A stretch of DNA of 64,000 nucleotides, taken from the NCBI GenBank assembly GCA_030743005.1, contig JASLTG010000003.1, forward strand, positions 62,001 through 126,000. The letters are read 5' to 3'. Origin of the DNA: Acidimicrobiales bacterium (lineage in GTDB: Bacteria; Actinomycetota; Acidimicrobiia; Acidimicrobiales; Poriferisodalaceae). The stretch's first letter is position 1; the number at the start of each line of letters is the position of its first letter. This document shows positions 51,298 to 61,510 of this stretch, in pieces. The translations under genes were made by a program, and so were the position numbers. The notes under the pieces are model-generated. The model saw only the letters and a list, made by a program, of their open reading frames with translations, was not told the DNA's origin and did not search any database.

Positions 51298-53376
51298 CGG
51301 TGTAGCCAGGGTCAGCATTTCAAGAATGACGGATAAGACAAAGGCTTCCTCGCGCCAGGCATCGTAGCGACCAGATGGACCACCGTGCCCGGAGTCAATT
51401 TCAGTGCGAAGCAATATAGGTTGAGTGCTGGTTGTCTCCGAACGCAGTTTGGCAACCCACTTTGCTGGTTCCCAATATTGAACTCTTGGGTCATTTAGCC
51501 CAGCTGTTACCAGCAGAGCGGGGTGATCGACACTTGTGACGTTCTCGTAGGGCCCATATGCAGACATCATTTGGAACGTCTCTGGATCATTGGGATTGCC
51601 CCATTCTTCGTATTCAGTGACGGTTAGAGGAATAGTCGGGTCGAGCATCGTGTTGACGTTGTCGACGAACGGAACCTCAGCTACCACTCCGGTAAATGCG
51701 TCGGGACGCTGATTGACCATGACTCCCATCAGCAAACCCCCAGCGCTACCACCACGAGCCACGATGTGTTGAGGATCAGCCCACCCTTCATTCACGAGAT
51801 GATCCCGACAACTGCCAAAATCGCTAAACGTATTCTGCTTATGTTCGAGTCGGCCTTGTTCGTACCAGTTACGTCCTAGCTCTCCACCTCCGCGAACGTG
51901 AGCTATGGCAAAAACAACTCCGCGATCTAACAACGAGAGACGGGCTGAGGAAAAAGAAGCAGGGATGCCAATCTCGTAAGCGCCATATCCGTAGATAACA
52001 GTGGGGGCGGGAAAAGTTACAGATGAAGGTCGCCAGACGAGACTTATGGGGACCTTGGTTCCATCGTCAGAAGTAGACCAGGACCGTTCACTGCGGTAGA
52101 CGGAAAGGTCGGTGTCACCTAGAACTGCTTGTTGTTTGAGAAGAAGTTGCTGTCGGGTGTCAATGTCGATCTCATAAGTAGAGGGAGGTGTAACCATCGA
52201 CGTATAGCCGTATCTGAAGGTCCGGGTCGAGTATTCAGCGTTTGCTCCCGGACCCGCCTCGAAAATTGGCTCAGCCATCTCGATCTCAAATTCAGAAGCG
52301 TCCTCATGGTCAAGGACGCGCATTATCGGAACGCCCTGCCGTCGTTCAGTAACGACGGTGAACGTTTCGAAGACGTCTACATCTTCAAGCCTTACACCTT
52401 CCCGGTAAGGGATTAATTCCTTCCAGTTCGCGTACCCCGCATCATGAACTGGTGCCTCCATTAACCGAAAGTCGACCGCATTGTCATTGGTGAGAATGAG
52501 CAACCGACTTCCTTGATGGCTAATCCGGTACTCGTGTCCTTCGCGCCTAGGTTCAACTAGAGAAAGGTCACTCTTAGGAGAATCAGCATCAAGCAACCAA
52601 TACTCAGATGACATCTTTGATTCGCTGCCAATCACGACAAACCGTTCACTTCGCGTGGCTCCGACTCCAACCCAAAAACGTTCGTCAGTTTCGGTGAAGA
52701 CCGTGGCATCTAGTGTTTGCTTACTTCCTACTTCGTGTCGGATCACGCGATCCGGTCGACGAGCCTCGTCTGTCAACACCATGAACAATGTGCTGGAGTC
52801 GTTGGCCCACACCAGACCATATGAGAGACCCCCGATACCGCTATCGATTACTTCACGTGTTTCCAAGTCCAGAACTGTTAGTTCGTATTCTTCGTTACCT
52901 TCGGTATCGACGGTGTAGGCAAGCAACCGGTGGTCAGGGCTTATTGACAGGTCGCCGACCGCGAAATAGTCCACTCCAGTAGCCAGATCGTTCTCATCCA
53001 ACAGCACCTCTTCAGTTGCTGTTTTCCCGCGACGTTGACGCACATGCACCGGATATTGCAGGCCTTGGCCCGTTCGGACTCTGTATTCCCAATCTCCTTT
53101 AGGGATAGGGACTGACTGGTCTTCTTCTTGCACTCGCGATTTGATTTCGTCGAAAAGATGTTCCCGAAGGTCTGCTAGGTGTTCAGTTGAATGGTCTGTC
53201 CACTCGTTTTCTGCCCGCAGATACTCCAATACGGCTGGGTCTTCGCGGTGCCGCAACCAGAACCAAGGGTCGCTCGTTGATTTACCGTGCACTGATCGCG
53301 TGTAATCGCGGCGAGGAGCAGTTGGCGACGAGTGGTTGGTGAAGTCCATCGGCTGGACGCTAGCGCCCAATGGCAT
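51265..53376 (-). CDS. S9 family prolyl oligopeptidase (oligopeptidase B-like)
   Basis: A 703-residue serine peptidase. The N-terminal ~400 residues make a seven-bladed beta-propeller (for example YFAVGDLSISPDHRLLAYTV). The catalytic domain shows YGYGAYEIGIPASF, IAHVRGGGELGRNWYEQG, the nucleophile in ARGGSAGGLLMGV, the Asp region AGLNDPRVQYWEPAKW and the His in DSGHGGPSGR, so the triad is intact. The family cleaves after Lys/Arg in short peptides. The start may be 53376 or ATG 53349. The 3' end overlaps the MauE gene on the other strand by 33 bp. Confidence 0.94.
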   Translation of the reverse strand: MPLGASVQPMDFTNHSSPTAPRRDYTRSVHGKSTSDPWFWLRHREDPAVLEYLRAENEWTDHSTEHLADLREHLFDEIKSRVQEEDQSVPIPKGDWEYRVRTGQGLQYPVHVRQRRGKTATEEVLLDENDLATGVDYFAVGDLSISPDHRLLAYTVDTEGNEEYELTVLDLETREVIDSGIGGLSYGLVWANDSSTLFMVLTDEARRPDRVIRHEVGSKQTLDATVFTETDERFWVGVGATRSERFVVIGSESKMSSEYWLLDADSPKSDLSLVEPRREGHEYRISHQGSRLLILTNDNAVDFRLMEAPVHDAGYANWKELIPYREGVRLEDVDVFETFTVVTERRQGVPIMRVLDHEDASEFEIEMAEPIFEAGPGANAEYSTRTFRYGYTSMVTPPSTYEIDIDTRQQLLLKQQAVLGDTDLSVYRSERSWSTSDDGTKVPISLVWRPSSVTFPAPTVIYGYGAYEIGIPASFSSARLSLLDRGVVFAIAHVRGGGELGRNWYEQGRLEHKQNTFSDFGSCRDHLVNEGWADPQHIVARGGSAGGLLMGVMVNQRPDAFTGVVAEVPFVDNVNTMLDPTIPLTVTEYEEWGNPNDPETFQMMSAYGPYENVTSVDHPALLVTAGLNDPRVQYWEPAKWVAKLRSETTSTQPILLRTEIDSGHGGPSGRYDAWREEAFVLSVILEMLTLATPLSPTRDSRES

Positions 53377-53451
53377 TGGAACTAAACGTGAAATGCTTGC
53401 TGGCGCGATAGTTTGCTGGATGCTGACCGAATAACAGACTGAGGTTTAGAT

Positions 53452-53970
53452 ATGCCGATATATGCGTTAGGTGACCATCAACCCGACATTCACCCTGACG
53501 CTTGGGTGATGCCAGAAGCCGTCCTGATTGGCCGCGTCACAGTGGGAGCCAGGGCAACCATCTGGTCAGGAGCTGTGCTTCGGGCTGACGACAACGACAT
53601 TGTGATCGGTGAAGAAACATCGGTGCAAGACAATGCGGTGTTGCATGTAACCGAAGAACTCTCCACTGTCGTAGGACGTGGGTGCACCATCGGCCACTTA
53701 GCTCACTTAGAAGGTTGCACCGTGGAAGATGAAGCACTGGTCGGTAGTGGGTCGATAGTGCTACACGAAGCAGTGATCGGCGTTAGAGCGCTAGTTGGTG
53801 CTGGAGCGGTTGTTCCCGGAGGAATGCATGTGCCGGCTGGCTCGATGGCTTTAGGCACCCCAGCAAAAATACGAGAAGGGGTCGATACAGATCCACTTAT
53901 CTTGCCCGGTGTGCAAACTTACATAAATCGCGGACGAACCTTCAGAGAACAGATGCGACGTATCGACTGA
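53452..53970 (+). CDS. Gamma-carbonic anhydrase family protein
   Basis: A 172-residue left-handed beta-helix protein with hexapeptide repeats. The zinc-binding set appears as His in VLHVTEE and the pair in IGHLAHLEGC. GAVVPGGMHVPAGSMALGTPAK closes the helix, followed by a C-terminal alpha helix. Gamma-CAs interconvert CO2 and bicarbonate, though many bacterial homologues (YrdA, CaiE-like) lack proven activity. It stands alone between the oligopeptidase and LLM genes. Confidence 0.92.
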   Translation: MPIYALGDHQPDIHPDAWVMPEAVLIGRVTVGARATIWSGAVLRADDNDIVIGEETSVQDNAVLHVTEELSTVVGRGCTIGHLAHLEGCTVEDEALVGSGSIVLHEAVIGVRALVGAGAVVPGGMHVPAGSMALGTPAKIREGVDTDPLILPGVQTYINRGRTFREQMRRID

Positions 53971-54001
53971 GAATCATCGGTGGATGACATAGGGTCAACG
54001 C

Positions 54002-54892
54002 ATGACTAAAGCGGCAATTGATCTTGGCAAGGTTGGTTTGTGGACGGGAATTCTGGACAGGGTGGCCTCTTCAGAAGCGAATGAGCTTTGCGCGGAAGCC
54101 GGTGAACTCGGGTTCAAGACCATTTGGATCCCAGAGGCCGTCGGCCGTGATCCATTTGTAACGGCCATGCGGGTGCTTGAAAATACGACGGACGTCACTA
54201 TCGCAACCGGTATCGCCAACATTTATGCGCGCGACGCGATGACCATGGCAAATGCGCAACGAAGTATCGAAGAGGCGCATCCCGGACGATTCTTGTTGGG
54301 ACTAGGGGTTAGCCATCTTCATTTAGTTGAGTGGGTCAGAAAACATGATTATTCAAAGCCGTTGACCTATATGCGCGAGTACATCGATGCTATGCATAAA
54401 GCTCGGTTTATGGCTGTAGGTCCATCGGATCTACCCGAAATTGTGTTGGCGGCCCTAGGCCCCAAAATGCTTGAACTAGCGGCATCAGAAACCGCGGGCG
54501 CCCACCCGTATTTCGTACCGCCCGAACATACTCAAATGGCCCGCGAGGTCATGGGCCCTGAAGCGTTGCTCTATCCGGAACAAATGGTTGTTATAGAAAG
54601 TGACCCAGATGCGGCCCGAGCGATAGCTCGTCAACATATGAAGACTTATACGGCTTTGCCGAACTACGCCAATAATCTCGTCCGCTTAGGTTACGAAGCC
54701 GAGGACATTGAAAACATGGCGGACAACGTGGTCGATGCAGTAGTTGCGTGGGGTTCTATCGACGATATTCACAAGCGGGTGCAAGAGCATTTCGACGCTG
54801 GTGCAGATCATGTATGCGTTCAGGTTCTGACTGAGGAACCCCATCAAGTACCTGAGGGATGGCGTCGATTGGCGCCCGCTTTGATCGACTGA
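54002..54892 (+). CDS. LLM-class F420-dependent oxidoreductase
   Basis: A 296-residue luciferase-like protein: KVGLWTGILDRVASSEANEL, FKTIWIPEAVGRDPFVTAM and the conserved RFLLGLGVSHLHLVEW segment. AHPYFVPPEHTQMAREVMG and VQVLTEEPHQVPEGWRRLAP are typical of the actinobacterial TIGR03620-like group. F420 use is inferred from family. The substrate is unknown. It is followed 4 bp later by a hypothetical gene, with which it forms a probable operon leading into the SUF cluster. Confidence 0.9.
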   Translation: MTKAAIDLGKVGLWTGILDRVASSEANELCAEAGELGFKTIWIPEAVGRDPFVTAMRVLENTTDVTIATGIANIYARDAMTMANAQRSIEEAHPGRFLLGLGVSHLHLVEWVRKHDYSKPLTYMREYIDAMHKARFMAVGPSDLPEIVLAALGPKMLELAASETAGAHPYFVPPEHTQMAREVMGPEALLYPEQMVVIESDPDAARAIARQHMKTYTALPNYANNLVRLGYEAEDIENMADNVVDAVVAWGSIDDIHKRVQEHFDAGADHVCVQVLTEEPHQVPEGWRRLAPALID

Positions 54893-54896
54893 GCTC

Positions 54897-55946
54897 GTGG
54901 CATCCCTCCGTACCGAAGTCACTGAACTAGCGACAGGCCTTGGAATGTTGGGGTACGACAATCCTGTCGAGGCTTTGAGTCAGCTCCCATCGCAATTCAT
55001 TGATGTGACCGACCGCGTATGGGAACAATTTGTGCGGGCAGTCGATGAGTCACTCCATCGCGTGGACTTCGCAGGTGCATACCGAAACGGCCAGGTGTTT
55101 TTGGAAGCCAATCACGGTTTGAGGGGACGTCCCCCACGCTTGATCGAATGGAAAGGCAGCCACCGCAGCCCGGGACACGACCAGCTACCGATAGATCTCC
55201 GAGTAGACCACGTTTACCTAATCTCCTGTAAATACTCATCGAAAATTTTGCTGAACGCCGCACCCTCCAATCTCTTCGCAGCAAATCAAGAAGTCGGGGA
55301 TTGGTACGACCACGCGGCACCGGAACAACACCAAGCCCTGTATGCAGCGGTCCGAGAAGAAGTTGGTAGCAATATCGACCTACCGCCATTCGTAGGTGAC
55401 CTGGCAAAACATCACCGTACAGAACTGAAATTAACGTTGGCTGATCAACAGTGGAGTCCTACATGTGCAGCGGCTTATCGAGAACTCGCCGCTGAAGTTG
55501 GCCGGGTCACAGCAAGTCAATGGCGCAAGTCGGTAGCAACGAAACGCCAACGAGAAGCACTTCTGTGGCGCCTGTTGCGTATTGGCCCGGCGCCTTACTA
55601 CGTCCTCGGATCAGCAAGAGACCGGTCGCTGCGACTATTGGTTACTACCCCATGGGATTGGCGCCGTCGTTTCGAATTCCGAGACCTCGAAATGTGGGGT
55701 GAAGAAGCCGGTCAACCCATAGTTGGATGGAAAGCCACGGTGAGAGACCACGAAGCAGCAGAGGAAACATGTGTTGACGGGCATGTCGAAGTTCGGTGGA
55801 GCCATGGTCGGTTTGCTCAAGCTCCTGAAGCCAAAGTTTATTTGGACACGCCGCACACCCAGGTACCGGGTTATTTACATATCGACGATGCAGGGTCATG
55901 GTCAGGCCGAATAAGTGGGACTGAAATTCAATTACCACTATCCTGA
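54897..55946 (+). CDS. Conserved hypothetical protein, possible nuclease-like fold
   Basis: A 349-residue protein I cannot name. The core includes [20 protein letters not shown] followed by [18 protein letters not shown]. The arrangement of E-x-K-like and D-(x)n-S-x-K residues on neighbouring strands is reminiscent of PD-(D/E)XK or type II restriction-fold proteins, but this is a weak inference. The C-terminal 120 residues are Trp- and Arg-rich ([19 protein letters not shown]) and look like a second beta-rich domain. Start GTG 54897 is 4 bp after the LLM stop. sufB follows at 29 bp. Confidence 0.65.
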   Translation: MASLRTEVTELATGLGMLGYDNPVEALSQLPSQFIDVTDRVWEQFVRAVDESLHRVDFAGAYRNGQVFLEANHGLRGRPPRLIEWKGSHRSPGHDQLPIDLRVDHVYLISCKYSSKILLNAAPSNLFAANQEVGDWYDHAAPEQHQALYAAVREEVGSNIDLPPFVGDLAKHHRTELKLTLADQQWSPTCAAAYRELAAEVGRVTASQWRKSVATKRQREALLWRLLRIGPAPYYVLGSARDRSLRLLVTTPWDWRRRFEFRDLEMWGEEAGQPIVGWKATVRDHEAAEETCVDGHVEVRWSHGRFAQAPEAKVYLDTPHTQVPGYLHIDDAGSWSGRISGTEIQLPLS

Positions 55947-55975
55947 TAGGAGTAAATAATTTCGTAGGAGTTTGC

Positions 55976-57385
<1,410 letters not shown>

Positions 57386-57423
57386 CCCTTTCCACTGGGT
57401 TGTGAGAACATAAAGGAAAGACT

Positions 57424-57459
57424 GTACCCAGAGTAGCGATCCCTATTTCTGGTGGGTAC
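57424..57459 (+). repeat. Inverted repeat upstream of the CitE-like gene
   Basis: GTACCCA (57424-57430) and TGGGTAC (57453-57459) are perfect inverted repeats separated by 22 nt in the 109-bp gap after sufB. It could be an operator or weak terminator. No T-tract follows. Confidence 0.35.
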
Positions 57460-57494
57460 GGTCAGAATGAAAGCTTCAATGGAGGTTTCTTTAG

Positions 57495-58544
57495 GTGCGC
57501 ACACCGAAAAACTTTTTTTCACCGCTAGCGCTCGGGGCGCCTGACCCGATCAGAGAGATCCCATTTCGTCCATCGCGTATGATCCATTTCTTCGACCCCT
57601 CTAACGAAAAAATGAGATCGAAGGTCCCAGCAATCGCCCCCACAGTTGACGTGTTACTCGGAAATCTCGAAGATGCAGTTGCTGCAGATAACAAAGAGGC
57701 AGCACGCGCTGGTCTCGTAGAAGTTGGTCGAACCTGGGCGAGCGAAGAAACCCAGTTATGGACCAGGGTAAATAGCCTCGACTCCCCATGGTTTTTGGAT
57801 GACTTAATGACCTTGGTCACCGAAATTGGGGACAAGCTCGACGTGGTGATGATCCCCAAAGTAGAAGGAAGCGAAGATATCCATTTTGTAGACCAGCTAC
57901 TTGCCCAACTTGAAGCTCGGGCCGGTTTAAAGCAGCCCATTCTGGTTCACGCCATCCTCGAAACAGCTCAAGGTGTCGCAAATGTTGAAGATATTTGTGG
58001 TGCCAGTCCACGTATGCAGGGTCTTTCGTTAGGACCAGCGGACTTGGCAGCTGACCGACGTATGAAAACCACCAGAGTTGGAGGAGGACATCCTGGGTAT
58101 CTTGTTCGACAGGACCCAGAAGAAGGTCGAGACGATGACTCCAGGCTGTCCTACCAACAGGATTTATGGCACTACACGCTTGCTCGGATGGTCGATGCGT
58201 GCGGAGCCCACGGAATTCTTCCCTATTACGGCCCTTTTGGAGACATAACCGACACAATCGCATGCGAAGACCAGTTCAGGAATGCTTACCTGCTGGGCTG
58301 CGTAGGCGCCTGGAGTCTTCATCCGGTGCAGATAGATATAGCGAAGAAAGTATTTAGCCCTGAACCATCCGAAGTTGCATGGGCGATGAGAGTTATAGAA
58401 GAAATGGGGGATGGAACTGGAGCGGTAATGCTGGACGGAAAAATGCAAGATGACGCAACTGTCAAGCAGTGCCACGTAGTGGTCAACCTCGCCCGAGAGT
58501 TAGCTGCTAGAGACTCAGAGTTAGCTAAAACATACGGATTCTGA
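57495..58544 (+). CDS. HpcH/HpaI aldolase/citrate-lyase family protein (malyl-CoA-lyase-like)
   Basis: A 349-residue TIM-barrel CoA-ester lyase. Metal and CoA sites are recognisable in [13 protein letters not shown] (E-D-A-V), the [12 protein letters not shown] strand, [15 protein letters not shown] (the catalytic Glu) and [14 protein letters not shown]. It resembles L-malyl-CoA/beta-methylmalyl-CoA lyases more than citrate lyase beta subunit. These cleave malyl-CoA to glyoxylate plus acetyl-CoA, or related CoA esters. It stands next to a second, shorter homologue, within the SUF cluster. Start GTG 57495. Confidence 0.88.
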   Translation: MRTPKNFFSPLALGAPDPIREIPFRPSRMIHFFDPSNEKMRSKVPAIAPTVDVLLGNLEDAVAADNKEAARAGLVEVGRTWASEETQLWTRVNSLDSPWFLDDLMTLVTEIGDKLDVVMIPKVEGSEDIHFVDQLLAQLEARAGLKQPILVHAILETAQGVANVEDICGASPRMQGLSLGPADLAADRRMKTTRVGGGHPGYLVRQDPEEGRDDDSRLSYQQDLWHYTLARMVDACGAHGILPYYGPFGDITDTIACEDQFRNAYLLGCVGAWSLHPVQIDIAKKVFSPEPSEVAWAMRVIEEMGDGTGAVMLDGKMQDDATVKQCHVVVNLARELAARDSELAKTYGF

Positions 58545-58583
58545 TCCACTTGGATCAACTGCGAAATTCAGGAGATGCAGCCC

Positions 58584-59447
58584 ATGTCGACTTATCGGCC
58601 ACGACGGTCCGTGCTCTACATGCCCGCCGCCAACGAGCGAGCCCTAGAAAAAGCTAAAGACATTCAAGCTGACGCTTTGATCTTTGATCTCGAAGACGCG
58701 GTAGCCCCCGACAGCAAGGAAATAGCCCGAGAACAAGCTTGCGCTGCAGCGTCGTCTTCTGAGTACGGAAACCGTGAACTAACAATCCGCTGCAACGGCT
58801 TAGACACTCCATGGGGAAAGGACGATCTTTTGGCTGCTGCTGCTGCTGGCCCTGCTGCCGTGGTGATTCCAAAAGTTGACGGCTCCAGTTACTTAGATGA
58901 AATTTCGGAACTATTGGACCAGGGCGGCGCGCCACCTTCCACCCAAATATGGGCCATGGTTGAGACCCCGATTGGAATACTGAATGTCGAAGAAATAGCG
59001 CGGCATGAGCGGATGTCGGTCATGGTCATGGGAACTAATGACATGGCTAAGGAACTGCGTGCCTCAATCACAGCTGATCGTCAAGCGCTCCTGCCTTATT
59101 TGGCGATGTGCTTGCTCTCAGCAAGAGCTGCAGGGATAGGAATCCTTGATGGTGTGTATAACGACATTAAAGATGAGTCTGGTTTCGAGGACGTATGTGT
59201 CCAAGGTGCTGAAATGGGCTTTGACGGGAAAACACTCATTCATCCCAACCAAGTTGCTCCAACCAACGAAATCTTTTCACCGAGCTTGGACGAACTAGAT
59301 TTTCATCAACGGGTCATTGAAGAATTTGAGGCTGCAGAAAAAGACGGTCGTGGCGTGTTAACAGTTGACGGCAAGATGATCGAGAATCTTCATGTTGACG
59401 AAGCCCGCAGAGCGTTAGCAGTAGCAGAAGCAATTGCTGCGCTCTGA
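58584..59447 (+). CDS. CitE-type CoA ester lyase
   Basis: A 287-residue member of the same family as the preceding gene, in the shorter CitE form. RPRRSVLYMPAANERALEKA is the family N-terminus, FDLEDAVAPDSKE the metal site, VVIPKVDGSSYL and the catalytic Glu in AMVETPIGILNVEEI. GKTLIHPNQVAPTNEIFSPS is a strong citrate-lyase-type motif. ATG 58584, 9 nt after GGAG, is preferred to ATG 58575. Without alpha and gamma subunits it is not a citrate lyase; citramalyl-CoA or malyl-CoA cleavage is likely. Confidence 0.9.
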   Translation: MSTYRPRRSVLYMPAANERALEKAKDIQADALIFDLEDAVAPDSKEIAREQACAAASSSEYGNRELTIRCNGLDTPWGKDDLLAAAAAGPAAVVIPKVDGSSYLDEISELLDQGGAPPSTQIWAMVETPIGILNVEEIARHERMSVMVMGTNDMAKELRASITADRQALLPYLAMCLLSARAAGIGILDGVYNDIKDESGFEDVCVQGAEMGFDGKTLIHPNQVAPTNEIFSPSLDELDFHQRVIEEFEAAEKDGRGVLTVDGKMIENLHVDEARRALAVAEAIAAL

Positions 59448-59503
59448 AGAGGAATAACTGGTCTTAACTCGTTGAATCACTAAACAGGCGCGACAATGTA
59501 TGT

Positions 59504-59884
59504 ATGCCTATGCGCACGAATTGCCGACACTACGAGACTCGCTCGTATGGAAATGGTGAGACTGTCAGAAAGTGCAACCTGGATCTTGCACCCGAGGCAC
59601 CCTGGCGATGCCCTGACGATTGCCCTGAATACGCACCTCGACGAATTGACGTGGCTTGGGACCATGGATCCCTTGGCGTCCAAGACTTTGCTGAAGAACC
59701 CGAAAGCCTAGGAGAAGATGAATCCATAGCCGCCCTCTTAGATGCAGCAGAAGACATCGTCAACGCTGCGGGTCCAGACATTTTGATGGAGATGGAGGCA
59801 GAAAAAGGTAGAAAAGGTCGTCGTCGACCACGAATCAGTAAGAAGGCTCGAGCAAAAAAAAGAAAGAAAGGTAAGAAACGCTGA
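59504..59884 (+). CDS. Cys4 small protein in the SUF cluster
   Basis: A 126-residue protein. Four cysteines in the first 40 residues (C7, C24, C36, C40; NCRHYETRSY, then RKCNLDLAPEAPWRCPDDC) form a compact metal- or Fe-S-binding knot. The middle is acidic and helical (about 67-93). The last ~30 residues are extremely basic (ISKKARAKKRKKGKKR). Similar small proteins are found before SufD in related Actinobacteria, from memory. Function is unknown; a role as an Fe-S or zinc carrier is inferred only from position and cysteines. ATG 59510 is an alternative start. It is upstream of sufD by 49 bp. Confidence 0.75.
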   Translation: MPMRTNCRHYETRSYGNGETVRKCNLDLAPEAPWRCPDDCPEYAPRRIDVAWDHGSLGVQDFAEEPESLGEDESIAALLDAAEDIVNAAGPDILMEMEAEKGRKGRRRPRISKKARAKKRKKGKKR

Positions 59885-59933
59885 TCTTGCCAAACGGGGA
59901 TTTGCACTATCTAGATAGGTAGAATTATTTGTT

Positions 59934-61199
59934 GTGGCATCTACCCGGACAAGCCTGTTCGAGACACCAGATTGGACCGAATTAATCGGATCTCGCGCCC
60001 TTACTAAGCGGCGTAAAGAGGCCGAGAAACGGTCTTTGCAGACAGGGCTGCCCTCTTTTGAAGAAGAACTATGGCGTTACACGCCGATCGATGAATTAGA
60101 ACCCTCTAGCTACAAGGTGGATTCACCAGGAGGAGCTATCACCGATGTCGGTCTCACGAAGGGACTAGATGAACAGGCCGCAGCGATTATTCACATTGTC
60201 AATGGGCAAATTGTCTCAATTTCAACAATCGACGAAGCAGTTTCGGTGCACTCCGAAGGCACCGAATTAGAGAATGCCATCGGATCTGTAGTCGCACCCA
60301 GCCTCGACTTCTTCGCTGACTCCAACCTTGCGTATTGCGCTACGCCAATTTTGGTTGAGGTGGCGGCCAACGCAGTTATCACGTCTCCCATCCTGATACG
60401 CCATCACACGACAGTTGAAAATCTTGCGTGGTTCCCGCGGGTCATGATCCACGCCGGTGAGAACTCCCAATCAACCATTGTCGAACACCAAAGCAGCAGC
60501 GATGTGGACGCTTTGGTATGCCCAGTTAATGAGATCAAGGTTGGTCAAGCCGGTCGACTTAACTACCTCACCGTTCAAGAACACGGGCCGAGTGTTTGGC
60601 AAATCGCTACACAAGTTGCGGAAGCAGATAGAGATGCTCATGTGTCGCTGAGCCAAGTTGCATTAGGTGGCGCGTATGCCCGAGCAAGAATAGATGCCAA
60701 GATGACGGGTCAAGGGTCGTCAAGTGAGATCAGTGCCGTGTACTTCGGAAGACAAAACGCGACACATGATTTCAGGACTTTTCAAAAACACGAGGCACCT
60801 CATAGCAACTCAAATCTGCTGTTCAAAGGTGCAGTTGATGATGAGAGTCGAGCCATTTACACCGGTCTCATCAGAATTGAACCTGCGGCCGGGGACGTGA
60901 ATGCTTACCAAACCAATCGGACGCTAAAACTGTCCGATAAAGCCTGGGCTGAGTCTGTCCCAAACCTCGAAATCGAAAACAACGACGTGAAATGTAGTCA
61001 TGCGTCGGCAGTCGGCCCCATCGACGAAGAACAAAAGTTCTATATAGAAAGTCGCGGAGTTCCAGCCGATATAGCTGAAGCATTAGTTGTGAAGGGATTT
61101 TTTGCCGATGTCTTGAAGGGACTTCCTTCATCAATGGTCAGCGATGCAATCGATATTCGGATCGAACAACTGTTAGCGCTCGACATGGGACGGTCATAG
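59934..61199 (+). CDS. sufD: Fe-S cluster assembly protein SufD
   Basis: A 421-residue SUF subunit paralogous to SufB. Motifs: FEEELWRYTPIDELEP near the start, IVEHQSSSDVDALVCPV, GAVDDESRAIYTGLIRIEP and the diagnostic KCSHASAVGPIDEEQKFYIESRG with the cluster-region Cys and His. The Rieske gene follows 2 bp later and sufC soon after. Start GTG 59934. The D subunit works with SufB and SufC in a B-C2-D complex. Confidence 0.95.
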   Translation: MASTRTSLFETPDWTELIGSRALTKRRKEAEKRSLQTGLPSFEEELWRYTPIDELEPSSYKVDSPGGAITDVGLTKGLDEQAAAIIHIVNGQIVSISTIDEAVSVHSEGTELENAIGSVVAPSLDFFADSNLAYCATPILVEVAANAVITSPILIRHHTTVENLAWFPRVMIHAGENSQSTIVEHQSSSDVDALVCPVNEIKVGQAGRLNYLTVQEHGPSVWQIATQVAEADRDAHVSLSQVALGGAYARARIDAKMTGQGSSSEISAVYFGRQNATHDFRTFQKHEAPHSNSNLLFKGAVDDESRAIYTGLIRIEPAAGDVNAYQTNRTLKLSDKAWAESVPNLEIENNDVKCSHASAVGPIDEEQKFYIESRGVPADIAEALVVKGFFADVLKGLPSSMVSDAIDIRIEQLLALDMGRS

Positions 61200-61201
61200 C
61201 T

Positions 61202-61510
61202 ATGGCTCATCTATGCAACGTTGACCAGATTGAAGATGGAGAAGCTCGAAGATTCGATATCGAAGGCCACCGCATCGCAGTAATCAGAATCGGGGAGACA
61301 GTTCATGCGATAGGGGATAGGTGTAGCCACGCAAACTATTCACTTTCCGATGGAGTGGTCTGGTCAGAGGACTGCGCTATCGAATGTCCGAAACATTTCT
61401 CCAAATTCAACCTACGAACTGGGTTGCCAGACGTTTTTCCAGCAACGCAGCCGGTGCCGGTTTACGAGGTGCAGATCACTGATGGCGAAGTAGAAGTGGA
61501 ACTGTCATGA
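61202..61510 (+). CDS. Rieske-type [2Fe-2S] ferredoxin of the SUF cluster
   Basis: A 102-residue single Rieske domain. Cluster ligands: C41-S-H43 in GDRCSHANYSL and C62-P-K-H65 in ECPKHFSKF. Proteins of this NirD/BphF-like type are commonly encoded between sufD and sufC in Actinobacteria and may deliver electrons to cluster assembly. It overlaps sufC by 4 bp (ATGA), so it is translationally linked with it. The glycine normally before the second box is present. Confidence 0.93.
   Translation: MAHLCNVDQIEDGEARRFDIEGHRIAVIRIGETVHAIGDRCSHANYSLSDGVVWSEDCAIECPKHFSKFNLRTGLPDVFPATQPVPVYEVQITDGEVEVELS

Noticed and set aside
57495..59447. Citrate lyase (citE with partners) assignment
   Set aside because: No alpha (citF), gamma (citD) or accessory genes are present, and the first protein matches malyl-CoA-lyase-type features better.
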